A stretch of DNA of 24,084 bases from Elusimicrobiota bacterium (GTDB taxonomy: Bacteria > Elusimicrobiota > Elusimicrobia > UBA1565 > UBA9628): positions 1-24,084 of the forward strand of contig JAGWRY010000177.1 of assembly GCA_028869495.1 (NCBI GenBank). Reading direction: 5' to 3'. Below the pieces are notes generated by a model. It searched no databases and was not told the origin of the DNA. It saw nothing but the letters and a program-made list of their open reading frames with translations. How positions within the stretch are numbered: position 1 is the stretch's first letter; each line of letters starts with the position of its first letter. A program made the position numbers and the translations under genes. Positions 10,177 through 16,557 of the stretch are shown here, piece after piece.

Positions 10177-10746
10177 ATGAAGAGACCGATCTCCCGCTTT
10201 CTGATCCTCGCCTCCGTCGCGGGCCTGGCCGCCTGCGCCGGCACGAAGGCCTCGATGAAGTCCGGCTCCCAGTCCGGCGCGGCCGCCAACGGCGGCGCCG
10301 CCGAGGCCGCGCCACAGGTCCCGCCGACGCAGGTGACCGAGGCCAGCCTGCGCGTCGGCGACTTCGTGCCCCGCGAGGACCTGAAGACCGTCCATTTCGA
10401 CTACGACAGCGCGAAGCTCTCCCCCGAGACGCTGAAGACCCTGAAGGCGAACGCCGAGGTCCTGAAGGCCGACCCGTCGCTCGTCGTCGAGGTGACCGGC
10501 AACTGCGACGCGCGCGGCACCGTCGCCTACAACCTGGCCCTCGGCCAGCGGCGCGCGAAGGAGGTCCGCGACTACTACATCCTGCTCGGCGTCGACGGGA
10601 CCCGGGTCGCGACGATCTCCTACGGCAAGGAGAAGCCGCTCTGCGAGGAGTCCACGCCGGCATGCTGGGCGCGCAACCGCCGCGCCGAGACCCTCGCGCG
10701 CGTGCCGCCGCCGGCCGCGGCCGCCCCCGCCGCGACGTCCCGGTGA
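10177..10746 (+). CDS. pal: Peptidoglycan-associated lipoprotein Pal
   Basis: This 189-residue lipoprotein ties the outer membrane to peptidoglycan and works with TolB in the Tol-Pal system. The lipobox is LAAC with C20 as the lipid site. A low-complexity Ala/Gly linker runs to about 50. The OmpA-type peptidoglycan-binding domain spans about 68-175: VHFDYDSAKLSPETLKTLKA, then VTGNCDARGTVAYNLALGQRRA, then a TPACWARNRRAE end typical of Pal. The D111 and R125-R126 region needed for binding is kept, but the usual GH-x-D histidine is replaced by N109. An upstream in-frame ATG at 10159 would destroy the signal peptide, so 10177 is chosen. The stop overlaps the next start as GTGA. Confidence 0.93.
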   Translation: MKRPISRFLILASVAGLAACAGTKASMKSGSQSGAAANGGAAEAAPQVPPTQVTEASLRVGDFVPREDLKTVHFDYDSAKLSPETLKTLKANAEVLKADPSLVVEVTGNCDARGTVAYNLALGQRRAKEVRDYYILLGVDGTRVATISYGKEKPLCEESTPACWARNRRAETLARVPPPAAAAPAATSR

Positions 10747-11582
10747 GCCTCCGGCGGGCCGCCGTCCCGCTCCTCGCCCTGCTGGCCCTGTCCGGCTGCG
10801 TGGCCACCCAGCAGGACGTGCTGGGCCTGGCCCAGCAGTCCGACGACCTGAAGTCGCAGATCGTCGACCTGAAGAAGACCGTCTCCTCCCTGCAGGCCAA
10901 CCAGGCCGACCTGTCCGTCCAGATCCAGCAGCTGCGCTCGGACCTGGCCGCCTACTCGGACACCGTGAAGACGTCGATCGGGAACATGAACCAGCTCTCG
11001 ACCCAGCTCAACGACGTCGCCGCGCGCCTGTCCGGCAAGGTGACCCAGCTCGGCGAGACCCTCGAGCAGGCCCAGCAGAAGGCGCTCGAGGCCCAGCAGC
11101 AGGCGCTCGAGGCGCAGAAGGCCCAGCTCGAGGCGCAGGGGCGCGAGACCGAGGCGACCGAGCTGCTGCTGACCGCCGAGAAGCGCCTGCACGCGCGCGA
11201 GTACGCGCAGGCCGCGGCCACCCTCGAGGACTACCTGAAGCGCTTCCCGAAGGGGAGCCTCAACGACTCCGCGACCTACGACCTCGGCCTCGCCTATTAC
11301 GAGCTCGGCGAGTGGCGCAAGGCCGGCGTGCAGTTCGCGACGATCATCGAGAAGTACCCGAAGAACGGGCAGATCCCCGGCGCGCGCCTGCGCTACGCGC
11401 TGTGCCTGATCCGTCTCAAGAAGAGCGGCGGCGAGGCGCGGGCCTACCTCGAGTCGGTCGTGCGCGACTTCCCGCGCGCCCCCGAGGCGAAGGAGGCGGC
11501 CCGCGAGCTCAAGCGCCTGGACGCCGCCGGCCGCGCGGGCCGGACGCGCCGCCCCGCGGCGAGGACGAAGAAGCGGAAGTGA
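10743..11582 (+). CDS. cpoB: Tol-Pal coordinator CpoB/YbgF-like lipoprotein
   Basis: This 279-residue protein matches the YbgF/CpoB layout. In E. coli CpoB links peptidoglycan synthesis with outer-membrane constriction at division. It starts at GTG 10743, overlapping the pal stop as GTGA. A lipoprotein signal follows with C19 (ALSGCVATQQD); E. coli CpoB is periplasmic, so a lipid anchor is a difference, though lipidated forms occur elsewhere. Residues about 25-140 are a coiled coil, including a Gln-rich stretch (QKALEAQQQALEAQKAQLEA). Residues about 140-265 hold TPR units (LLTAEKRLHAREYAQAAATL and RFPKGSLNDSATYDLGLAYY). The end is a basic tail (RTRRPAARTKKRK). Upstream open frame belongs to the pal antiphase and is ignored. 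Confidence 0.85.
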   Translation: MSLRRAAVPLLALLALSGCVATQQDVLGLAQQSDDLKSQIVDLKKTVSSLQANQADLSVQIQQLRSDLAAYSDTVKTSIGNMNQLSTQLNDVAARLSGKVTQLGETLEQAQQKALEAQQQALEAQKAQLEAQGRETEATELLLTAEKRLHAREYAQAAATLEDYLKRFPKGSLNDSATYDLGLAYYELGEWRKAGVQFATIIEKYPKNGQIPGARLRYALCLIRLKKSGGEARAYLESVVRDFPRAPEAKEAARELKRLDAAGRAGRTRRPAARTKKRK

Positions 11583-12838
11583 GCCTCCTCCTCGCGGCCC
11601 TGCTCCTCCTGCCGGCGGCGCCGGCCCCGGCGCAGACCACGGTGAACATCTCCGTCGGCGGCGGGACCTCCGCGCCGCCCCCGGTCCTGGCGCTGGCGCC
11701 GTTCGCGGCCCTCGACGTCAAGAGCGGCGCGGACGCGCTCCTCGCCAAGCAGATCCGCGACATCGTGCGCTCGGACCTGATGCTGTCGCGCCGCTTCAAC
11801 GTCCAGGACGAGGGCCCGGGCCTTCCGACGGCGACCGCCGCCGTCTGGCGCCTGTCGGCGACGGTCGGGCGCGAGGCCGACAAGCTCTTCGCGCAGGTGC
11901 GCCTCGAGAACGGCGACGGCGGGCAGGCGGTCTTCGAGCGCTACTATCGCCAGGACCCGAAGTGGCTGAGGCCGCTGGCGCACCGGATCTCCGACGACGT
12001 CGTCAAGGCCGCGACCGGCCGCGACGGCATCGCCGGCACCCGCATCGCCTTCGTGAACAGCCAGACCGGCCACAAGGAAGTCTACGTGATGGACTACGAC
12101 GGAGCGAACGTGCGGCGCCTGACCGACGACCGCTCGATCGACCTGCTCCCGCGCTTCTCGCCCGACGGCAGCGAGATCGCCTACACCAGCTACAAGCGCG
12201 GCAACCCCGACCTCTACCTCCTCGACCTGACGACCGGCAAGGAGTCGACGCTCTCCGACGCGCAGGGTCTCAACATCGCCGGCGGCTTCTCGCCGGACGG
12301 GACCGAGCTGCTGATGACGATGTCGCGCGAGCGCAGCCCGAACCTCTACGAGCTGGACCTGAAGACGAAGGCGCTGGCGCGGCTGACCCATTACTTCGGC
12401 GCCGACAGCTCGCCGACCTTCTCGCCGGACGCGCGCCAGGTCGCCTTCGTCTCCGACCGCTCCGGCAACCCGCAGATCTACCTGCTCGACCTGGCGGCCA
12501 AGTCCGCGCGGCGCCTGACCGACCTCAACTGGTGCGACTCGCCGGCCTGGTCGCCGACCGGCGAGTGGATCGCCTTCGCCGGCCGGGCGAACCGTTTCGA
12601 CAAGATGGACATCTTCCTCGTCGACCTGACCGGCTCGCAGATCCGCCAGCTGACCCACGGCGAGGGCTCCAACGAGGACCCGACCTGGTCGCCGGACGGG
12701 CGCCTGCTGGCCTTCTCGTCCACGCGCGACGGCCGCCGCCGCATCTACGTGATGGACGCCGACGGCTCGGCCCCGCGTCCCGTCGCCGACGTCCCCGGCT
12801 CGAGCTCGACGCCGAGCTGGTCCGGGATCCGCCCCTAG
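11579..12838 (+). CDS. tolB: Tol-Pal system beta-propeller protein TolB
   Basis: This 419-residue periplasmic protein belongs to the Tol-Pal system, where TolB binds Pal and TolA. The GTG start at 11579 overlaps the cpoB stop as GTGA and gives a signal peptide ending about residue 19 (APAPAQ). The N-terminal alpha/beta domain covers about 30-155. From about 160 a propeller begins (TRIAFVNSQTGHKEVYVMDYDG) and continues with five PD40 repeats, e.g. LLPRFSPDGSEIAYTSYKRG, SSPTFSPDARQVAFVSDRSG and EDPTWSPDGRLLAFSSTRDG. Length and layout are usual for TolB. Gene order here is pal-cpoB-tolB, whereas E. coli has tolB-pal-cpoB; tolQ, tolR and tolA are not in the window. Confidence 0.92.
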   Translation: MSLLLAALLLLPAAPAPAQTTVNISVGGGTSAPPPVLALAPFAALDVKSGADALLAKQIRDIVRSDLMLSRRFNVQDEGPGLPTATAAVWRLSATVGREADKLFAQVRLENGDGGQAVFERYYRQDPKWLRPLAHRISDDVVKAATGRDGIAGTRIAFVNSQTGHKEVYVMDYDGANVRRLTDDRSIDLLPRFSPDGSEIAYTSYKRGNPDLYLLDLTTGKESTLSDAQGLNIAGGFSPDGTELLMTMSRERSPNLYELDLKTKALARLTHYFGADSSPTFSPDARQVAFVSDRSGNPQIYLLDLAAKSARRLTDLNWCDSPAWSPTGEWIAFAGRANRFDKMDIFLVDLTGSQIRQLTHGEGSNEDPTWSPDGRLLAFSSTRDGRRRIYVMDADGSAPRPVADVPGSSSTPSWSGIRP

Positions 12839-12860
12839 ACGCCGGCGTCCCGGCGCCACG

Positions 12861-12876
12861 CGCCGCCAACGCGGCG
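12861..12876 (+). terminator. Short GC hairpin after tolB, weak terminator candidate
   Basis: CGCCGC and GCGGCG form a perfect 6-base stem around a CAAC loop, 22 bases after the tolB stop. What follows (ATAATGGAATCTTAA) is AT-rich but has no T run. In DNA this GC-rich such a stem may be chance. Confidence 0.25.
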
Positions 12877-12904
12877 ATAATGGAATCTTAACGGGGTCCG
12901 CCGC

Positions 12905-12910
12905 TATGCT
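12905..12910 (+). promoter_or_regulatory. TATGCT box before the EIIA-Ntr-like gene
   Basis: TATGCT ends 6 bases before the ATG at 12917, the same placement as the TATCAT boxes elsewhere in the window. An alternative -10, GATAAT, lies at 12876-12881 and would give a leader of about 30 bases. No good Shine-Dalgarno sequence is present. Confidence 0.35.
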
Positions 12911-12916
12911 GAAGGC

Positions 12917-13375
12917 ATGGCGAAGACCCTGGCCGACCTGCTTGGTCCGAAATCCGTCCTCGTCCCGCTGAAGACCGCGACGCTCGCGGACGCCGTCTCT
13001 CAGCTCGTCGGCGCGCTGCCTCTGGACGCGCCCGAGGACCGCGCCGCGCTGAAGGCGGCGGTCCTGGCGCGCGAGGCCGCGGGCTCGACCGGCATCGGCG
13101 CGGGCGTCGCGATCCCGCACGCGCGCTGGGCGAAAGCGCTGCGCCCGCTGATGGCGGCCGGGCTCTCCGAGCGTCCGATCGACTTCAAGTCGGCCGACGG
13201 CCGCCCCGTCTCGCTCGTCTTCCTGCTGGCCGTGCCGATCGCGGACTACGCCGCGCACCTGAAGGCGCTGGCCGCCGTCAGCCGCTTGGCCGCGGACAAG
13301 ACGCTGCTCCGCCGTCTTCTCAAGGCGCCGTCGGCGGAGGCGCTTTACGGACTGCTGGCCGGGGCGCCGCTTTGA
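12917..13375 (+). CDS. ptsN: PTS EIIA domain protein, EIIA-Ntr-like
   Basis: This 152-residue single-domain protein is a fructose/mannitol-class EIIA of the nitrogen-PTS type. The active histidine is H68 in STGIGAGVAIPHAR, closely matching the EIIA-Ntr signature. The C-terminal half (RPVSLVFLLAVPIADYAAHL, then LADKTLLRRLLKA) also fits that family. No EIIB, EIIC or sugar-transport genes are nearby, so a regulatory role is more likely than sugar uptake. In E. coli, unphosphorylated EIIA-Ntr binds KdpD and raises kdp expression; here the gene sits just before a kdp cluster, with a 25-base gap to the porin gene. That makes a potassium role plausible. The gene symbol rests on domain similarity; a paralogous EIIA with another role is possible. 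Confidence 0.82.
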   Translation: MAKTLADLLGPKSVLVPLKTATLADAVSQLVGALPLDAPEDRAALKAAVLAREAAGSTGIGAGVAIPHARWAKALRPLMAAGLSERPIDFKSADGRPVSLVFLLAVPIADYAAHLKALAAVSRLAADKTLLRRLLKAPSAEALYGLLAGAPL

Positions 13376-13400
13376 TCGATCGGAGCACGCGGATATCCCC

Positions 13401-14588
13401 ATGAAGAAGCGCCGCCTGTCCCGGCTGATCGTCTCTCTCGCTCTCGCGCCGTCGCTGGCGGCGGCGGCCGACGCCGCGCCCGCGGACGTCTCGGCCCTGC
13501 GCGGCCAGGTGGAAAGCTTGAGCCGGCGCGTCGACGCGCTGGAGAGCGCGAAGAGTTCCGCGCCCGCGCCGTCCGCCTGGGCCGCGGACCTGCCGGTCAA
13601 GTTCGGGGGGTTCGTCGACACGTATTACGCCTACGACTTCGACCGCCCGCCCCAGCGCGACCGCGCCTACACGGCCCAGGCCCCGAGAAGCAACGAGTTC
13701 GACGTCAACCTCGCCTACCTGGAGGCCGTGGTCGACTCCGCGCGCGTGCGCGGCCGCTTCGCCCTGCAGACCGGCAACTCGGTCCAGGCCGCCTACGCGG
13801 GCGAGCCGACGGTCGGCAAGGTCAGCGGGCCGAGCGTCTCCCAGCTCATCCAGGAGGCCTGGGCCGGCTATCGCGTGACGGACAAGCTCTGGCTCAACGG
13901 CGGCGTCTACTTCTCGCACATCGGCATGGAGAGCTTCATCTCCAAGAACAACTGGACCTACACGCGCTCCATGATCGGCGAGTTCTGCCCGACCTACCAG
14001 TCCGGCGTCTGGGCCAGCTACCGGTTCGACGCCGCTTGGTCGGCCCAACTGCACGTCCTCAACGGGTGGCAGAACATTTCGGAGAACAACGACAACAAGG
14101 CGCTCGGAACCCAGCTCGCCTGGGCTCCGGAAGGGGGCTGGTCGGCGACCGACAACACGTTCTGGGGCCAGGAGGTCGGCAACCAGGGGCGCTTCCTCAA
14201 CGACGTCGTCGTCAAGACCCCCGCCTGGGGGAAGTTCCAGCTGGAGGGCTCCGTCGACTACGGCCTCCAGCGCAAGCCCTCGGGCGCGGGCGACTTCTCG
14301 ACCTGGTACGGCGGTTCGCTCGTCGGGCGCTACGCCTTCACCCGCCGCGTCGCCCTGGCCGCCCGCGTCGAGCGCTTCGCCGATCCGGACCAGGTCGTCG
14401 TGCAGACGGGGGCGGGAGCCTTCAAGACGACGGGCGCCTCCGTCAACGTCGACGTCCAGCTGCAAAAACAGCTCGTCTGGCGCGTCGAGGCGCGCGGGTA
14501 CCGGGGCGAGAACGCCGTCTTCCCGTCGCCGCACGGCTCGCTCAAGAACGACGGCTATGTCGCGACGTCGCTGGGGCTGACGCTGTAG
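13401..14588 (+). CDS. BBP2/OmpL-like outer-membrane porin of the kdp cluster
   Basis: This 395-residue protein has a signal peptide (cut near residue 22-25), a short predicted coiled coil at about 28-52 (VSALRGQVESLSRRVDALES) and then a beta-barrel. The barrel starts VKFGGFVDTYYAYDFDRPPQ and includes FDVNLAYLEAVVD, QEAWAGYRVTDKLWLNGGVY and TYQSGVWASYRFD, in the style of the beta-barrel porin-2 family. It ends SLGLTL, with a hydrophobic last residue as usual for barrels. The gene lies between the EIIA gene and the small membrane proteins of the kdp operon, and its stop overlaps the next gene's ribosome site, so co-expression with kdp is likely. A role in letting potassium across the outer membrane is inference. 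No strong ribosome site precedes its own ATG (GGAG is 16 bases away). Confidence 0.8.
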   Translation: MKKRRLSRLIVSLALAPSLAAAADAAPADVSALRGQVESLSRRVDALESAKSSAPAPSAWAADLPVKFGGFVDTYYAYDFDRPPQRDRAYTAQAPRSNEFDVNLAYLEAVVDSARVRGRFALQTGNSVQAAYAGEPTVGKVSGPSVSQLIQEAWAGYRVTDKLWLNGGVYFSHIGMESFISKNNWTYTRSMIGEFCPTYQSGVWASYRFDAAWSAQLHVLNGWQNISENNDNKALGTQLAWAPEGGWSATDNTFWGQEVGNQGRFLNDVVVKTPAWGKFQLEGSVDYGLQRKPSGAGDFSTWYGGSLVGRYAFTRRVALAARVERFADPDQVVVQTGAGAFKTTGASVNVDVQLQKQLVWRVEARGYRGENAVFPSPHGSLKNDGYVATSLGLTL

Positions 14589-14592
14589 GAGG
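14587..14592 (+). promoter_or_regulatory. Strong Shine-Dalgarno for the 32-residue kdp microprotein
   Basis: AGGAGG overlaps the porin stop codon (TAG at 14586-14588) and is spaced 5 bases from the ATG at 14598. It is one of the best ribosome sites in the window and supports the tiny gene as real. Confidence 0.7.
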
Positions 14593-14597
14593 CAGGC

Positions 14598-14696
14598 ATG
14601 GACGATCTCATCTACGCGGGCTTGACGCTGGCGTTCTTCGTCCTGACGTGGCTCGTCGTCGAGGCGTTCGACGGGCTGTCGCGGAGCGGGTCATGA
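14598..14696 (+). CDS. 32-residue membrane microprotein upstream of kdpF
   Basis: This small gene encodes MDDLIYAGLTLAFFVLTWLV followed by VEAFDGLSRSGS. Residues about 5-22 form one membrane helix, with an acidic N-terminus. AGGAGG lies 5 bases before the ATG, and the stop overlaps the kdpF start as ATGA. It is similar in size and shape to KdpF but is a different protein, and KdpF follows directly. I recall short one-helix frames in this position in some other kdp operons, but I cannot name a characterised family. It could be an extra small subunit or regulator of KdpABC; that is inference. Confidence 0.65.
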   Translation: MDDLIYAGLTLAFFVLTWLVVEAFDGLSRSGS

Positions 14697-14782
14697 CGAT
14701 CTTCTATTGGATCGCGCTGACCGTCTCCTGCGGGCTGTGCCTCTATCTGTTCGTCGCGCTGTTCAAGCCGGAGCTGTTCTGA
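14693..14782 (+). CDS. kdpF: KdpF, small subunit of the potassium-transporting ATPase
   Basis: This 29-residue one-helix peptide begins MTIFYWIALTVSCGLCLYLF and ends VALFKPELF. The final basic-Pro-Glu-x-Phe motif is the KdpF hallmark, as in the LLRPEKF-type ends of known KdpF. KdpF stabilises the KdpABC complex in the inner membrane. Its ATG overlaps the stop of the microprotein gene (ATGA), and kdpA starts 7 bases after its stop. Confidence 0.88.
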   Translation: MTIFYWIALTVSCGLCLYLFVALFKPELF

Positions 14783-14789
14783 GGATTCC

Positions 14790-16556
14790 ATGACTGAAAA
14801 CGCCTGGGTTCAATGCATCGCCTACTTCGCGGCCGTCATCGGTTTCGGCGCCCTTTACGGCCCCTACATGGCCCGCGTCTACGAGGGCAAGCCCGGCTGG
14901 CTCGGCCGCGTCTTCGGACCCGTCGAGAGCGCGCTCTACCGGCTGTCCGGCGTCGACCCGGACGAGGGCATGGGCTGGAAGACGTACGCCGCCGCGGCCC
15001 TCCTCTTCAACATGCTCGGCGTGTTCGCGGTCTACGCCCTCCAGCGCCTGCAGGGCCTCCTGCCCCTCAACCCGGCGGGCTTCGGCGCCGTCGCCGCCCA
15101 CAGCGCCTTCAACACGGCGGCGAGCTTCGCCACCAACACCAACTGGCAGGGCTACGGCGGCGAGACGACGATGAGCTACCTCACCCAGATGCTGGGCCTG
15201 ACCGTGCAGAACTTCCTGTCGGCGGCCGCGGGCATGGCCGTGCTGGCCGCCTTCATCCGCGGCCTGCGCGCGCGAGAGACGGAGAACCTGGGCAACTTCT
15301 GGGCCGACATGGTCCGCACGACCCTCTACATCCTCCTGCCGCTGTCGCTGGTCATGGCCGTCGTCCTGGTGTGGCAGGGGGTGCCCCAGGACTTCAAGCC
15401 CGCCGCCAAGGCCGCCATGGTCGAGACCGTCCACTACGACAATAACGGCAAACCTGCCTCCACCGATGAGCAGGACATCCCGCTCGGTCCCGCGGCCTCC
15501 CAGATCGCCATCAAGCAGTTGGGCACCAACGGCGGCGGCTACTACAACGTCAACTCGGCCCATCCGCTGGAGAACCCGACGCCGCTGTCGAACTTCGTCG
15601 AGTGCTGGGCCATCCTCGCGCTCGCGGCGGCCTGCTGCATCATGTTCGGCGTCATGGTGGAGGACCGCCGGCAGGGTTGGGCGATCCTGGCCGCGATGAC
15701 GGTGATCCTGGTTCCCATGGTCCTCTTCTGCGCCGTCTGCGAGCAGAGGGGCAACCCTCTCGTCGCCGCGCTGGGCGTGAGCACCCAAGCCGTGGAGGGG
15801 CCCGCCGCGACCTCGGGCGGCAACATGGAGGGCAAGGAGGTGCGCTTCGGCATCGCCGACTCGGCGCTGTGGGCCGTGACGACGACGGCGGCCTCCAACG
15901 GCTCGGTCGACTCCATGCACGACTCCTACACGCCGCTGGGCGGCCTGATCCCCCTCTTCATGATGCAGCTCGGCGAGGTGGTCTACGGCGGCGTGGGCTC
16001 GGGACTCTACGGAATGCTCGTCTTCGTCCTGGTCGCCGTCTTCGTGGCGGGCTTGATGGTCGGACGCACGCCGGAATACCTGGGCAAGAAGATCGAGGCC
16101 TTCGAGATGAAGATGGCCTCCGTCGTCGTCCTCATCATGCCCATCCTCGCGCTCGTGCCGACGGCGCTGGCCGTCGTCAGCGCGTCGGCGAAGGCGTCCC
16201 TGGCCAATCCCGGCGCCCACGGCTTCTCGGAGATCCTCTACGCCTTCACGTCGATGGCCAACAACAACGGCAGCGCCTTCGCCGGGCTGACCGCGAACGT
16301 TCCCTTCTACGACATCCTGGGCGGGTTCGTCATGCTGCTGGGCCGCTACTGGATCATGGTCCCCACGCTGGCGATCGCGGGCTCGCTGTCGCGCAAGAAG
16401 ATCGTGCCGGCCGGCGAGGGGACTTTGCCGACCCACACGCCCCTCTTCGTGGGCCTGCTCGTGGGCGTCGTTTTGATCGTGGGCGCGCTGACCTTCGTGC
16501 CCGCGCTGGCGCTGGGCCCCGTGGCCGAGCACTTGATGATGATCGGAGTCCGCTGA
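14790..16556 (+). CDS. kdpA: KdpA, potassium-binding channel-like subunit
   Basis: This 588-residue inner-membrane protein is the potassium-selecting subunit of KdpFABC. All four filter loops are visible: TNTNWQGYGGE (115 onward), KQLGTNGGGYYNVNSAHPLE (242 onward), NGSVDSMHDSYTPLGG (370 onward) and NNNGSAFAGL (491 onward). About ten hydrophobic segments fit the family fold. It is somewhat longer than the 557-residue E. coli protein. AGGA precedes the ATG, and kdpB begins one base after its stop, as usual for the operon. Confidence 0.96.
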   Translation: MTENAWVQCIAYFAAVIGFGALYGPYMARVYEGKPGWLGRVFGPVESALYRLSGVDPDEGMGWKTYAAAALLFNMLGVFAVYALQRLQGLLPLNPAGFGAVAAHSAFNTAASFATNTNWQGYGGETTMSYLTQMLGLTVQNFLSAAAGMAVLAAFIRGLRARETENLGNFWADMVRTTLYILLPLSLVMAVVLVWQGVPQDFKPAAKAAMVETVHYDNNGKPASTDEQDIPLGPAASQIAIKQLGTNGGGYYNVNSAHPLENPTPLSNFVECWAILALAAACCIMFGVMVEDRRQGWAILAAMTVILVPMVLFCAVCEQRGNPLVAALGVSTQAVEGPAATSGGNMEGKEVRFGIADSALWAVTTTAASNGSVDSMHDSYTPLGGLIPLFMMQLGEVVYGGVGSGLYGMLVFVLVAVFVAGLMVGRTPEYLGKKIEAFEMKMASVVVLIMPILALVPTALAVVSASAKASLANPGAHGFSEILYAFTSMANNNGSAFAGLTANVPFYDILGGFVMLLGRYWIMVPTLAIAGSLSRKKIVPAGEGTLPTHTPLFVGLLVGVVLIVGALTFVPALALGPVAEHLMMIGVR

Positions 16557-16557
16557 C

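Noticed and set aside
12839..12916. Strong terminator between tolB and the EIIA gene
   Set aside because: The only clear hairpin (12861-12876) has no T run after it, so it is listed only as a weak candidate.
13376..13400. KdpE operator upstream of the porin or kdpF
   Set aside because: The gap is only 25 bases and no repeated or inverted motif convincing enough to call was seen there.
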